This document shows positions 1 through 9,327 of a DNA stretch of 64,000 nucleotides, piece by piece. The DNA is from Neotabrizicola shimadae (GTDB taxonomy: Bacteria > Pseudomonadota > Alphaproteobacteria > Rhodobacterales > Rhodobacteraceae): positions 3,292,001 through 3,356,000 of the forward strand of contig NZ_CP069370.1 of NCBI RefSeq assembly GCF_019623905.1, read 5' to 3'. The notes beneath the pieces were generated by a model. The model had not been told where the DNA came from. It did no database searches and saw nothing but the letters and a program-made list of their open reading frames with translations. Position numbers and translations under genes: made by a program. Within the stretch, counting starts at the first letter, position 1. Every line of letters begins with the position of its first letter.

Positions 1-1096
1 TCCGGGACGGATCGGCATGAAGGTCGCGGATTGCCCGGGCGATGGCGGCGGCGAAATCGGGTGGCGTGCGCACCGGCAGGCGCAGGCCGCACCCGTCGTC
101 CACGATGAAATCGGGGCCGCCGCGGGCGGCGGTGACGACAGGCAGGCCATGGCGCATCGCCTCGTACAGGACACCCCCCGCCGGTTCACGGAAGGACGGG
201 AAGACGAAGACGTCGTGGCTGGCATAGAGCGTCTCTACCTCGGCCCGCGAGACGCGGCCCAGGAAGGTGATGCGGTCCGCGACACCGAGCGCCGTGGCTT
301 CTGCCCGGCAGAGCGCGATTTCCTCGCCGGCGCCCGCGCTGGTCAGGGTGAGCCCCGGCAGATCGGCGAGCAGCGCCATCGCGCGGACGGCATCGCGCAG
401 TCCCTTGGTCCGCACGCCGCGCCCGACATGCAGCAGGCGCAGCTGCCCCGGCTGCGCCGGGCGTGTCACGGCCGGGGCGAGGTCTTCGATGCCCAGTTCC
501 AGAACCGGCTCGAAGCGCCGAAGCGGAATGTCGCGCAACACGTCGCGCACATAGGGCGCCACGCCCAGGACGCAGGCGGCGCGGGCGTAGCTGGCGCGCA
601 GCCAGGGATCATGGCGGAAGCGGAATGCATCCAGCCTGCGCAACCGCGTGAAGAGCGGGGCTGATGCGGCCTCGGCCCGGAAGGCTGCGGGGGTATCCAG
701 GGCGCCGCCGAGGGGGCCGATGACATAGGGAATGTCGAAGTGCCTGAGCGGCGAGGCGTAGCGGGCGGCCTGCGGCATCAACTGGTGCGCGATGTCGAAG
801 GTTTCGCCCTGCGCCAGCGACGCGGCGATCCAGCGGCGCACATGGGCGGCGAAGACCGGCCAGGCCGGCTTGAGCATGGCGTTCAGCCGTTCGTGCCGGG
901 TGGCCCAGGCGGGTTCGGGCCAGGTCACGACACGCGCGCCCGGAAGCTGCGCCGCAAGATCGGGGCGGCCCGGGCGCTGGAAGGCCAGCACGGTCAGGTC
1001 CACCCGTTCGGCCAGCGCGCGGGCCCACTGGAAGGCGACGAAGGCTTCGCCCACGTCGGTCGCATCCATGTTCGGGGCGATCAGCAGGGCCTTCAT
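1..1096 (-). CDS. Glycosyltransferase family 4 (partial, runs off the left edge)
   Basis: This is the last visible gene of the minus-strand polysaccharide operon and its 3' end lies outside the window. About 365 codons are readable. The N-terminus begins MKALLIAPNMDATDVGEAF, a GT-B Rossmann start. The C-terminal half carries HVGRGVRTKGLRDAV and then FREPAGGVLYEAMRHG, which has the EX7E spacing (E-PAGGVLY-E) of retaining GT4 enzymes that bind a nucleotide sugar. The start codon overlaps the stop of the upstream GT2 gene (ATGA), so the two are translationally coupled. It probably adds one sugar of the repeat unit at the cytoplasmic face of the membrane. Donor and acceptor cannot be told from the sequence. 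Confidence 0.85.
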   Translation of the reverse strand, partial: MKALLIAPNMDATDVGEAFVAFQWARALAERVDLTVLAFQRPGRPDLAAQLPGARVVTWPEPAWATRHERLNAMLKPAWPVFAAHVRRWIAASLAQGETFDIAHQLMPQAARYASPLRHFDIPYVIGPLGGALDTPAAFRAEAASAPLFTRLRRLDAFRFRHDPWLRASYARAACVLGVAPYVRDVLRDIPLRRFEPVLELGIEDLAPAVTRPAQPGQLRLLHVGRGVRTKGLRDAVRAMALLADLPGLTLTSAGAGEEIALCRAEATALGVADRITFLGRVSRAEVETLYASHDVFVFPSFREPAGGVLYEAMRHGLPVVTAARGGPDFIVDDGCGLRLPVRTPPDFAAAIARAIRDLHADPSR

Positions 1097-2001
1097 GTCC
1101 GCTTCTCCCTTGGCCAGGCCTGGCCATAGTCGGCGATGACCCGGGCGAAGTGGCGGGCGCGGGCCTGCGCGCCCGGTCGGCGGGCGAGCGCCAGCCCGGC
1201 CCAAAGCGCGCCGCGCGAGGCATTGAACACCGCCAGGAGCGCATAAGCCGCAAGACCGGCCGCCAGCCCGCCATGCTTGCGATGCAGGCGGACCGTGCCT
1301 TCGGTCAGGAACAGGTCGCGGCGGTGGTCGAGCCGGCGGGCGGCGCCGCCGCCGAAATGGACGATCTCGCCCAGCGGAACGAAGTGCACGCCCCAGCCGG
1401 CACGGACGAAGCGGCGGCACCAGTCGGTTTCCTCGCCGTAGAAGAAGAAGCTCTCGTCCAGCGGCCCCACGTCGTGCAGCGCCGCATGGCGCACGAACAT
1501 CGCGCAGCCCGAAACCGCGGGCACCGGGGCTGCGTCCTGAAGACCCAGGTTCACCGGACGGCGCCGCCGAAGCCCCAGCGTCTGACGGGCCAGATAGCGA
1601 AAGCCGGGCCAGCCCTTGACCGAATCCTGCACCGTGCCGTCGGCATTGAGCACGCGCGGACCCAGCACCCCGGCCCGGGGGTGGGCATCCAGCCATTCCA
1701 CGGCGCGCGGCAGGACGTCGCCGACAACCAGCGTATCGGTGTTCAGAAGCAGCAGATGCCGCCCCCTTGCGACCGCGAGCGCCTGGTTGTTGGCCGCCGC
1801 GAAACCTCGGTTATGTGCATTGGCGATCACCGCGACTTCGGGGAAGTCGGCGGCCAGCATCGGCAGCGATCCGTCGGACGAGCCGTTGTCGACGACGATG
1901 ATCTCGATCTTCAGCCCTGCGGCACCGGCCCGCAGGCTGTGCAGGCAGTCGCGCAGAAGGTCGCGTGTATTCCAGTTCACAAGGATGACTGTGAGGTCCA
2001 T
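1093..2001 (-). CDS. Glycosyltransferase family 2, rhamnosyltransferase-like
   Basis: The 302-residue protein starts MDLTVILVNWNTRDLL, the standard GT2 opening, followed by EIIVVDNGSSDGS (nucleotide-binding Asp) and LLLLNTDTLV (DXD-like metal site). ESFFFYGEETDWCRR around residue 190 matches the FFYGED-type motif of WbbL/RfbF-type rhamnosyltransferases. The last 50 residues contain a hydrophobic stretch that could associate with the membrane. It overlaps the GT4 gene downstream and sits 30 bases from the ligase-like gene upstream. It probably transfers a deoxyhexose onto a lipid-linked polysaccharide precursor. The family is clear; the substrate is inferred. Confidence 0.88.
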   Translation of the reverse strand: MDLTVILVNWNTRDLLRDCLHSLRAGAAGLKIEIIVVDNGSSDGSLPMLAADFPEVAVIANAHNRGFAAANNQALAVARGRHLLLLNTDTLVVGDVLPRAVEWLDAHPRAGVLGPRVLNADGTVQDSVKGWPGFRYLARQTLGLRRRRPVNLGLQDAAPVPAVSGCAMFVRHAALHDVGPLDESFFFYGEETDWCRRFVRAGWGVHFVPLGEIVHFGGGAARRLDHRRDLFLTEGTVRLHRKHGGLAAGLAAYALLAVFNASRGALWAGLALARRPGAQARARHFARVIADYGQAWPREKRT

Positions 2002-2031
2002 TTCGGTCTCCGTTTCCTGGCGCCGGAGTTA

Positions 2032-3345
2032 TCAGAAGAGCCGGGCCACGGGTGCGCGCGGGCGGATGGGCATCGCGGGCAGAGGGAGTGCGCCGACTAT
2101 CCTTTTGCGCCGCGTCTGCGGCACAGGTGCATCGACGAGCCAGGCGCCGGAGCCGATGAGGAAGAGGAACAGCACGAAGAGCGCGTTCCACAGATGGACG
2201 GTCGCTGCCGCCACTGCGATGCCGAACAGGGTGAAGGCCCAGGCGTGGCGGGCGCGCTTCCAGGGTTCGGGCAGGCCCCGGCGCCGGGCCGAGGCAATGA
2301 CGAGGCCCAGAAGCAGCCCCACCAGCATCGCCCAGGCCGGCAGGCCGTGGCGCATGGCGATGAGCAGCCAGAAATTGTCCATGCTGTCCGACATCCAGAC
2401 AGGACGCTGCCAGTCGCCAAGACCGATGCCGAGGAAGGGATGGCGCGCGACTTCGGCGGTGCCGAATTCGAACAGAAGGATGCGGTTGTAGGCCGAGGTG
2501 GTCGAAAAGGTGAAGTAGGTGACGAAGACGTGGAAGGGGGTGCGGTTCGAGAAGAGGTCGATGCCCAGATACACCAGCGCGAAGAGGCCGAGCAGCATGA
2601 GCCAGCGCCCCTGCACGCCCCGGAAGGCGCGCTCCCAGGCTGCGACGAAGCCCTGCATCACCAGAACGACGAGCGGACCGCCGGAGCCGGACAGAAAGGT
2701 GGCAAGACCCACGCCCGCCACCTGGGACATGCCGCGCAGGTTCGTCAGCCGCTTTTCGGCAATGACGAACCAGGCCATCGAGAAGGCGGCGGCCGAGAAC
2801 ACCCCGTACAGGATCGGGTGGTCGAAGGGGCCGAAGGTCCGTTCCAGCCCCATGCGTTGTTCGATGAAGGGCGCGGGGGCGCCGCCGCTGATGGCGGCCA
2901 GCCCGTCATGCAGGATATGCACCGAGGTCAGGGCTTCGGGCAGGGTGAAGGCCACCATCGCGACGACGGTCAGCACGAAGGCGCGGGCGAAGGCGCGGAA
3001 ATCCTCGTAGCTGCGGATGTAGACCCGGCCCATCAGCCAGGCGCCCGCGAACTCGACGATGTAGATTCCGCCCGACTCGATCCCCTGTTGCAGGCCGCCC
3101 CAGCGGATCAGCGAGGCCAGCGCCAAGAGGCAGTGACCCAGCACCAGCGCATCGAAGGTGTTGGCCCGGACGCGCCTGCCGGACAGGAGCATCATCAGCA
3201 TCGGGACGAACATCGCCAGCAGCACGATGCGATAGGCCGACAGTCGCAGCCCCCCGAGCGAGATGCCGACCGAGGTCGGCATCATCATGCCCAGGAAGAA
3301 CAGCGCCACCGGCCAGGGAACGCCAAGGATCTTGCGGCCCGGCAT
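2032..3345 (-). CDS. O-antigen ligase/polymerase-like membrane protein
   Basis: The 437-residue protein is almost wholly hydrophobic, with about ten to twelve membrane segments and one larger soluble loop around residues 225-330. The organisation resembles Wzy/WaaL/ExoQ proteins, which polymerise or ligate polysaccharide repeat units on the periplasmic side. It lies between the acyltransferase and the GT2 gene, only three bases from the acyltransferase stop. Its position with a flippase (5570-6802) and a Wza-like exporter (8176-9264) fits a Wzy-dependent pathway. Sequence conservation in this family is poor, so the call rests on topology and context. Confidence 0.75.
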   Translation of the reverse strand: MPGRKILGVPWPVALFFLGMMMPTSVGISLGGLRLSAYRIVLLAMFVPMLMMLLSGRRVRANTFDALVLGHCLLALASLIRWGGLQQGIESGGIYIVEFAGAWLMGRVYIRSYEDFRAFARAFVLTVVAMVAFTLPEALTSVHILHDGLAAISGGAPAPFIEQRMGLERTFGPFDHPILYGVFSAAAFSMAWFVIAEKRLTNLRGMSQVAGVGLATFLSGSGGPLVVLVMQGFVAAWERAFRGVQGRWLMLLGLFALVYLGIDLFSNRTPFHVFVTYFTFSTTSAYNRILLFEFGTAEVARHPFLGIGLGDWQRPVWMSDSMDNFWLLIAMRHGLPAWAMLVGLLLGLVIASARRRGLPEPWKRARHAWAFTLFGIAVAAATVHLWNALFVLFLFLIGSGAWLVDAPVPQTRRKRIVGALPLPAMPIRPRAPVARLF

Positions 3346-3348
3346 GGA

Positions 3349-4317
3349 TCAGGCCACCGCCCGGCGCGGCAGCGCGGGGGATTCGACGAAAGTCCAGCTG
3401 GCCCAGGCGAAGGGCAGGACGCCAGCCAGCGTTGCCACGGCCAGCGCGGCGGGCGACAGGCCGGGCACAAGATGGATCAGGGTCTGCCCGACCGGCCAGC
3501 CGTAGATGTAGACCCCATAGGAGAGGTCGCGCGACAGCGGCCGGGCCGGCAGCCAGAAGGCGAGCATCAGGGCCAGGCAGCCAAGCGCGGCCAGCGCGAA
3601 TGGCCAGCCGAGGGGCGCCAGGAGCATCAGACCCGCGGCCAGGGGCCAGGAGAGGGGCAGACGGTCGCGCAGGGCCTGCGCCAGCATTCCGAGAGCGAAG
3701 GCGAGGAACAGCGGGGCGAAGACCGCCGCGCGACCGCCAAGCCCCGGCATTAGCCAGAGCGCCAGCGCCGCCAGACCCAGCGTCGCGATGCCGGCGATGT
3801 GGCGCATCAGGCCGAGGCGGGCCGCCGCCCAGCACAGTGCATAGGCGGCGATCTCGTGCGAAAGGCTCCACAACGGACCATTCACGATGCCCGGCATGGG
3901 CGCACGGGCGAAGGCACCGGGGATCTGGTGTTCCAATGACACCAGGGTGATGCCCCGCAGCAGGTACTCTGCCGACTGGGCAGGCGCAGGACGACCGCCT
4001 GTCGCGACGGCCAGGGCGAGAGTGACGATCAGAGCAACGGCGAGACCCGGCAGCAACCTCCGCGCGCGGGCGGCCCAGAACGCCCCGGACGGCTGGCGTG
4101 CGGCCGAGCCGCTGATCAGGAGCCCCGACAGGAAGAAGAACAGTCCGACCGCCCAACCGCCGAGCGAGTGACCGGTCAGCGCCTCCAGCGGCTCGTCCGT
4201 GCCTGCGCCCCGTGCCAGCGGCCAGGCATGGCTGATGACCACTGCCGCCGCCAGCGCCAGCCGCAGGGCATGCAGGTTGTTGCCCCGCCCGGACGCCATC
4301 GCCTCGCCCAGGGTCAT
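3349..4317 (-). CDS. Acyltransferase 3 family membrane protein (OafA-like)
   Basis: The 322-residue protein starts MTLGEAMASGRGNNLHALRL. The ATG overlaps the stop of the preceding gene as ATGA, so this start was chosen over one 34 codons upstream. LRLALAAAVVISHAWPL holds the conserved early histidine of the acyltransferase 3 family, and FFFLSGLLISGSA is its SGxL motif. About ten membrane segments follow, with WSLSHEIAAYAL matching the WSLxxE motif. Members move acetyl or other acyl groups onto surface glycans at the inner membrane. Here it probably decorates the polysaccharide made by this operon. Confidence 0.88.
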   Translation of the reverse strand: MTLGEAMASGRGNNLHALRLALAAAVVISHAWPLARGAGTDEPLEALTGHSLGGWAVGLFFFLSGLLISGSAARQPSGAFWAARARRLLPGLAVALIVTLALAVATGGRPAPAQSAEYLLRGITLVSLEHQIPGAFARAPMPGIVNGPLWSLSHEIAAYALCWAAARLGLMRHIAGIATLGLAALALWLMPGLGGRAAVFAPLFLAFALGMLAQALRDRLPLSWPLAAGLMLLAPLGWPFALAALGCLALMLAFWLPARPLSRDLSYGVYIYGWPVGQTLIHLVPGLSPAALAVATLAGVLPFAWASWTFVESPALPRRAVA

Positions 4318-5573
4318 GGCCGGGACTCCATTTCCACCGGCTGCCAGAGCCGGTTGCGCCAGATGCGGCGCAGGGTTCCGGCGACAGAGGAAAGCTTTGC
4401 CCGCAACGGGAGCGCGCACCAGGCCGCGAAGAGCGGCAGGCCGCGGTCGGCGGGGACGGGCAGGCCAACCGCGCGCATCGCGAGTCGGCGGCCCCAGACC
4501 GCGCCCTGTGCCGCCTGAAGGTTGGGCTGGGCCCGCGCGATCGCATCGCGTGCCTCGGGCACCGCCACCAGCGCGCCGGCGGCGATGGCGGACTCGATGA
4601 GCCGCCGCCCGCGCGCAGTGCGCGCCACGATGAGGGAACGGCCGGCGGCGGTCTCGCCCTCGGGGGCTTCATGCCAGGGGTCGCCCACCGAGATATCGGC
4701 AAAGGCTCCGGTGTGATCCGTGCAGATGCGGCAGCGCCAACGCCGGTCGGCCTGAAGGATGCGGCCCCAACCCTCGGCATAGGTGATGCCTCGACTCTCG
4801 GTCTCGGCGCCCGAAGCGTCGCGCCAGCGGGCCTGCATCAACCCCGGCCAGCCGTCGCCGCGATAGCGCAGTGCGGTCGGGGTCGCGTCCCCGGGCATCC
4901 CCAGATGGTCGAGCAGCCGGTCTGTCGCCCGCAGGTTCGGTGCCCCGGCGCAGAAGATGGCAATGGTCAGGGGCAACTTGCCGGCCAGTGACGGATCGGC
5001 CGCGGCAGCACGGGAGACGCTTGCGACGTCACAGGGCTTTCCGATGAAGGCCACGGGATCGGCCCCCGCCGCGATTTCGGCCAGAGCCTCGGCCGGGCTG
5101 GCCTGAGCGTAGCGGGAGCCCGCACCGCGAAGCAGATCGGCGCGGGTACGGCTGATGGTGGCTTCGTTCCGGCGGGGATCGTCCTTGCGGGCGGCGACAT
5201 GGGCCACGCCGCGGGCCAGGCCCGATTGCAGCGCGAACAGCGCCAGCGCGGTGACCGCGCCGCCCGAACTGCCGCGATGGCGGATCTCGTCATCTGCTGC
5301 CCAACCCTGCCAGACGGCAAGCACCGGCCCCCAGGCGAGGTCTGTCGCATCGGCACGCGGCAGGCTGCGGTGATCGGCGCCGAGGCCGGCGCAGACCGCG
5401 GCTGCCTCTTGGGCGGCGATGCGTCCCCCTTGCGTTGCGGCGACCACCGGGCGGCGGCCATGCACGGGGTCTTCCACCATGCGGATCGCCGCTGGCGTCA
5501 AGGCGGCGCAGGCCCCGCAGCCGGTGCACAGGTTGCGCGCCACGGCGCGGGTGATCGGGTCTTGGACAGTCAT
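4314..5573 (-). CDS. Coenzyme F420 hydrogenase/dehydrogenase beta-subunit-like Fe-S protein
   Basis: The 419-residue protein has an N-terminal cysteine cluster (C16, C19, C22 in NLCTGCGACA) like a 4Fe-4S ferredoxin motif. A second pair, CRICTDHTGAFADISVGDPW, is typical of the FrhB C-terminal domain. FrhB proteins bind FAD and pass electrons to F420 in archaea, but relatives also occur in bacterial polysaccharide clusters where their substrate is unknown. Both ends overlap neighbouring genes by four bases, so it is an integral operon member. The start at 5573 was chosen because the upstream extension is arginine-rich frame noise. A redox step on a nucleotide sugar or glycan is an inference only. 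Confidence 0.82.
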   Translation of the reverse strand: MTVQDPITRAVARNLCTGCGACAALTPAAIRMVEDPVHGRRPVVAATQGGRIAAQEAAAVCAGLGADHRSLPRADATDLAWGPVLAVWQGWAADDEIRHRGSSGGAVTALALFALQSGLARGVAHVAARKDDPRRNEATISRTRADLLRGAGSRYAQASPAEALAEIAAGADPVAFIGKPCDVASVSRAAAADPSLAGKLPLTIAIFCAGAPNLRATDRLLDHLGMPGDATPTALRYRGDGWPGLMQARWRDASGAETESRGITYAEGWGRILQADRRWRCRICTDHTGAFADISVGDPWHEAPEGETAAGRSLIVARTARGRRLIESAIAAGALVAVPEARDAIARAQPNLQAAQGAVWGRRLAMRAVGLPVPADRGLPLFAAWCALPLRAKLSSVAGTLRRIWRNRLWQPVEMESRP

Positions 5574-6802
5574 GTACGGGCTTCCACGGCAGGACGGTGA
5601 ACAAGGACATCGCGCGCAAGATGAAGGGCGCGCAGGCTGGCGGCGGCTTCGCCCAGGGCGGCGGCGGCGGCGATGGCGGCGAGGGGTGCACCCAGGGCTG
5701 CCGCAGCGACGGCAAGACCCAGGGCGCCGGCGCGCCACAGGTTGGCGCGGGCAGGGTCGCCCGTGCGGCCCTGGGCCACGGCCAGTTGCGACAGCGGGGT
5801 CCGCAGGATGCGGCCCCCGGCAGCCAGGCCGAGCGCCAGCGCCAGGAGGGTATCGGGACGGAACGGCGCGCCCCAGACCAGAGCGATGACATGCGGCGCA
5901 AGAACGGCGAAGGCCAGCGCGAAGGCCAGCGCACCCAGAAGGTGCATGGCGAGCGCAGAGCGGGCGAGCCGCGTCAGGGCCGGGCCGTCCAGCCCGCGCA
6001 GTCGCGGCGCCAAGAGCGACCCTGCGGCGCGCCCGGCGATCTGCGATGGCAGCATCGCCAGCTGGAACGCCACGCCATAGATCGCCACTTCGGCCCAGCC
6101 GTAGAAGCCGCTGACCACCAGGCGGTCGGCCTGGAAGGTCAGGAACATCAGCGCGGCATTCAGGATCAGCGGACCGCCGAAACCCAGAACCTGCGAGAGC
6201 ACCGCAGGGTCGAACCTCACGCGCCAGGGATCATGCGCCACCAGATGCGACAGCGCGACCTGCGCCCCGGCCTGCGCCAGGAGGATCGCCACGATGGCGC
6301 GGTGATCGGGCAGGACCGTCAAGGCCAGGGGCACCGAGGCCAGCATGACGGCGACCGAGCCGCCCTCGACCGCCGCCATCGGTGCGAGCCGCAGGGCGCG
6401 CTCGTCGAGCCGGGCATCCAGATGGACGAAGCCGCGCAGCAAGGGCACCAATGCCAGGGCGGCATGGACGCCGACACCGGCCGCATCGGGCAGCAGCGTT
6501 GCAGCCGGCAGGGAAAGCGCCAGCAGGAAAAGGGCGGTCACCGCCCCCCGTACGAGCGCCGCGCCATGCAGCGCGGCCAGGAAATCTGGCGTCACAGCGC
6601 CGGGACGTTGCATGAGGAAACGCTCGACCCCGGCATCGGACAGCATCTCGGCCAGACGCAGGACCAGCGTCAGGACCATGACACGGCCCAGTTCCTCGCC
6701 CCCGATGACACGGGCCATCAAGGCCGAACGTGCGAGCGCCCCCGCCTCGGACAGAAGCGGCACGCTCCAACCGGCGATCTGGGTGACAAGGGTTTTGCGC
6801 AT
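5570..6802 (-). CDS. Polysaccharide flippase (Wzx/MATE-like)
   Basis: The 410-residue protein starts MRKTLVTQIAGWSVPLLSEA and consists of about twelve membrane segments with short loops, as in oligosaccharide flippases of the MOP superfamily. ARSALMARVIGGEELGRV near residue 25 matches the conserved early loop of Wzx/RfbX proteins. The start was set at 6802 because the 97 upstream in-frame codons show no such character. It lies between the pyruvyl transferase-like gene and the Fe-S protein gene, eight bases from one and overlapping the other. It would move lipid-linked repeat units across the inner membrane. Confidence 0.8.
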   Translation of the reverse strand: MRKTLVTQIAGWSVPLLSEAGALARSALMARVIGGEELGRVMVLTLVLRLAEMLSDAGVERFLMQRPGAVTPDFLAALHGAALVRGAVTALFLLALSLPAATLLPDAAGVGVHAALALVPLLRGFVHLDARLDERALRLAPMAAVEGGSVAVMLASVPLALTVLPDHRAIVAILLAQAGAQVALSHLVAHDPWRVRFDPAVLSQVLGFGGPLILNAALMFLTFQADRLVVSGFYGWAEVAIYGVAFQLAMLPSQIAGRAAGSLLAPRLRGLDGPALTRLARSALAMHLLGALAFALAFAVLAPHVIALVWGAPFRPDTLLALALGLAAGGRILRTPLSQLAVAQGRTGDPARANLWRAGALGLAVAAAALGAPLAAIAAAAALGEAAASLRALHLARDVLVHRPAVEART

Positions 6803-6809
6803 GGCCGGC

Positions 6810-8057
6810 TCAGTCCGCGATCTGCGCGGCGATGGCGTCCATCTGGCCCTCGGCTTCGGCCCGGAGCGCCGGAAGCCGCTCGGCCAGTTCCCGGCGCGTG
6901 GACTCGCGCCGGGCGAGCGATGCCCGAACCGCAGCGGCAAGAGCCGGTGCATCCAGACGGCGCAGGTCGGCGACGTGATCGCCCAGCCCGCAGCGGTCGA
7001 AAACCCCTGCGGCCTTGTCGGAATAACCGAACGCCAGCGTGGGCGTCCCCGACGAGAAGGCGCCGATCGTGGCGTGCATCCGGGCCCCGGCAAACCAGCT
7101 GAGCCGTGACAGCACCCATTTCAGTTCCATCGCGCCCAGGTCGCCGCCCAGAACCTCGATCCGGTCCGGGTATTCGGCATCCAGGCGGGCCTTCAGCGCC
7201 AGCGCCGCGCCGAAGTCGCTTTCGCGGTCGCCGACAGCGCGGTGGACATGCGGCACCAGAAGGAGGCGCATCGCGGGGCCGGAGTCGAGGATTGCCCGCG
7301 CCGCGGCCATGGCCTGGGCATCGTGGCGGTCGGCCAGCCCGAACGTGCGGCGCGCCTGTTCGGCATCCTGAGCCAGCAGGCCCGACACGTTCAGACCGGC
7401 GACCGGGAAACCGCGGGCATAGGAGGTCCAGACCGCCAACCGGGGCGACAGGTTCATCGGCTGGCGTGCCGGCAGGGCAAGCGCCATGTCGAGGCCCAGG
7501 ACGTGCCGCGCAGGATCGAAGGACGTGCCCAGCACATCGCACAGGAAGGCATGGCTTGCCGCATCGCGCACCCAGACCGCGCGGGCCGCGCGCAGGATGG
7601 CGGTGGCTTCCGCGAGGTTGGCAGGGTCGCGGAACGGACCAAGCGTCTGCGGCAGCAGGATCAGCGGAAGGCCGTTGTCCAGCGCCAGCCGCTTGGTTTC
7701 TACCATGGCGCGAAACCGCTTGGCGCCGTAGAGGTCGGTGAAGCTGTCGCCGCCGGACACGTCCAGCACGGCGCGCGACGAGAGGATCACGCGCGCCGAC
7801 GGGCTTGGCCAGCCGCCCAGCCGCGACAGGGCCCAAACGGTTGTCAGGTTTTCGCTGCGCCAGTAGCGGCGGTGATGCGTGAGGCCAACGCGACGCACGC
7901 TGGCAAAGCCCAGATCGGCCGTGCGCACGCCGCGGCCGTGGTCGGCCACCGCCAGGGGACCGACACCGCGGGCAGCCAGCCCGGAGAGCGCCGACAGGCA
8001 CAGGGCCGAGACCCCCTGGTTCCCGGTATCGGGAGCGGCATTGAGAAGCGTGATCAT
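6810..8057 (-). CDS. Polysaccharide pyruvyl transferase family protein (WcaK/CsaB-like)
   Basis: The first gene of the polysaccharide operon encodes 415 residues starting MITLLNAAPDTGNQGVSALC, the N-terminal NxGDxA-like signature of the pyruvyl transferase family. Later parts include LILLPQTLGPFRDP and GARMHATIGAFSSGTPTLAF, the second matching the conserved C-terminal R-x-H motif of the family. Characterised members transfer pyruvate from phosphoenolpyruvate onto sugar hydroxyls, and others act on unrelated glycan precursors. The gene diverges from the Wza-like exporter across 118 bases, which should hold both promoters. Confidence 0.85.
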   Translation of the reverse strand: MITLLNAAPDTGNQGVSALCLSALSGLAARGVGPLAVADHGRGVRTADLGFASVRRVGLTHHRRYWRSENLTTVWALSRLGGWPSPSARVILSSRAVLDVSGGDSFTDLYGAKRFRAMVETKRLALDNGLPLILLPQTLGPFRDPANLAEATAILRAARAVWVRDAASHAFLCDVLGTSFDPARHVLGLDMALALPARQPMNLSPRLAVWTSYARGFPVAGLNVSGLLAQDAEQARRTFGLADRHDAQAMAAARAILDSGPAMRLLLVPHVHRAVGDRESDFGAALALKARLDAEYPDRIEVLGGDLGAMELKWVLSRLSWFAGARMHATIGAFSSGTPTLAFGYSDKAAGVFDRCGLGDHVADLRRLDAPALAAAVRASLARRESTRRELAERLPALRAEAEGQMDAIAAQIAD

Positions 8058-8175
8058 CGGAGACCTTCCAGACACAAGCTATTGACGGCCGCCGGAATAT
8101 CCTGTTGCGGTGGTCCTCGTCCGGCAGTCGGCGGCATAGTCTGGCGGGCAAAGGGGTGCCGGGCTGAGCTTCGGG

Positions 8176-9264
8176 ATGGGTCCTTTGGTGCGACGGGATA
8201 CAGGACTATCCGGATGGATAGGGGCGCTGCTGGCCATGGCCTTGGCCGTTGCCCTGTCTGCCTGCACCCCAAGCCTCGAATCCGGTCGCCTTGTCTCGGA
8301 CGGCGTGGTCGAGCGCATGGCCGTCTCGGCGCCTGCCGTGGCGCGGTCAGGCGGACCGGCCTGTGGTGGTGCCCGGCTTGCCGCAGGCCAGCGCAGCGCA
8401 GGCCCGCCGCCGGGTGGCGGCTATCGCATCGGGCCGGGCGACAACCTGCGGTTCAACGTGTTCGGCGAGGCGGGCCTGACGGACATCTCGGCACGGGTGG
8501 ATGACGCGGGCTTCGTGCAACTGCCGATCATCGAGCTGGTCGATGTGGAAGGAAAGACAACCCGCGATATCCAGTCCGAGTTGAAGGAAGCCTATGGCGC
8601 CCATTTCGTGGACCCCTGGGTGACCGTGGAACTGATCGATGCGGAAAGCGCCCCCATCTACTTCCTGGGAGAGTTCCGCGAGCCGGGCGTGCGCTACATG
8701 AAGGGCGCAACCAATGTGCTGGAGGCGGTGGCGCTGGCCGGCGGCCTGTCGGCCGACGCCTATCTTCCCGGCGCCAGGCTGCTGCGCGACGACCGCATCT
8801 GCACGGTCGATCTGAACGCCCTGCTGCGCAACGGCGACTTTGCCCAGAACGTCTGGATCCGCCCGCGCGACGTGATCTTCGCTCCGCGCAAGGAAGACAT
8901 GTCGGTCTATGTGCTGGGCGCCGTGGGCCGGCCGCAGGCGGTCGCCTTCGGAACCGAGGGCCGCACCCTGATGCAGGTGCTGACGATGGCGGGCGGGCCG
9001 GTGCCGGGTCAGGCGCTGCTGGACCAGATCCGCATCATCCGCACCAATTCGCCGACCCAGGGAGAGCTTCTCGTCGTGGATGCCACCCGGATGCTGTCCG
9101 GAAAGGGTCTGGATTTCCCACTGCAGCCGGGTGATGTCGTCTTCGTGCCGCGATCGGCGCTTGGCGACTGGAACGTGGCGGTCGGTGAAATCCTGCCGAG
9201 CCTTCAGCTTCTGGGCGGGGTTCTGGTGCCGATCACGCTGATCGAGACCTTGACCACGGAATGA
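8176..9264 (+). CDS. Polysaccharide export outer-membrane lipoprotein (Wza-like)
   Basis: The 362-residue protein has a signal sequence ending in the lipobox ALSAC near residue 30. The polysaccharide export domain begins at GYRIGPGDNLRFNVFGEAGL (about residue 85). Two ligand-binding beta-grasp (SLBB) units follow, around APIYFLGEFREPGV and SVYVLGAVGRPQAV. Such proteins form the periplasmic and outer-membrane channel for capsule or exopolysaccharide. It is transcribed away from the operon at 1-8057 and probably exports that product. Residues about 56-78 are low-complexity and oddly cysteine-containing, and the neighbouring frame reads more protein-like there, so compensating small indels are possible. 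Confidence 0.9.
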   Translation: MGPLVRRDTGLSGWIGALLAMALAVALSACTPSLESGRLVSDGVVERMAVSAPAVARSGGPACGGARLAAGQRSAGPPPGGGYRIGPGDNLRFNVFGEAGLTDISARVDDAGFVQLPIIELVDVEGKTTRDIQSELKEAYGAHFVDPWVTVELIDAESAPIYFLGEFREPGVRYMKGATNVLEAVALAGGLSADAYLPGARLLRDDRICTVDLNALLRNGDFAQNVWIRPRDVIFAPRKEDMSVYVLGAVGRPQAVAFGTEGRTLMQVLTMAGGPVPGQALLDQIRIIRTNSPTQGELLVVDATRMLSGKGLDFPLQPGDVVFVPRSALGDWNVAVGEILPSLQLLGGVLVPITLIETLTTE

Positions 9265-9327
9265 CCAACGGCTGCCATTCTCTCGCCATGTCGTGCGGGA
9301 AGGATGCGCGGCACAAGCGAGGGCAGG

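Noticed and set aside
1150-3753. An 867-codon plus-strand open frame
   Set aside because: It is antisense to the GT2, ligase-like and acyltransferase genes and shows no domain; it is a high-GC shadow.
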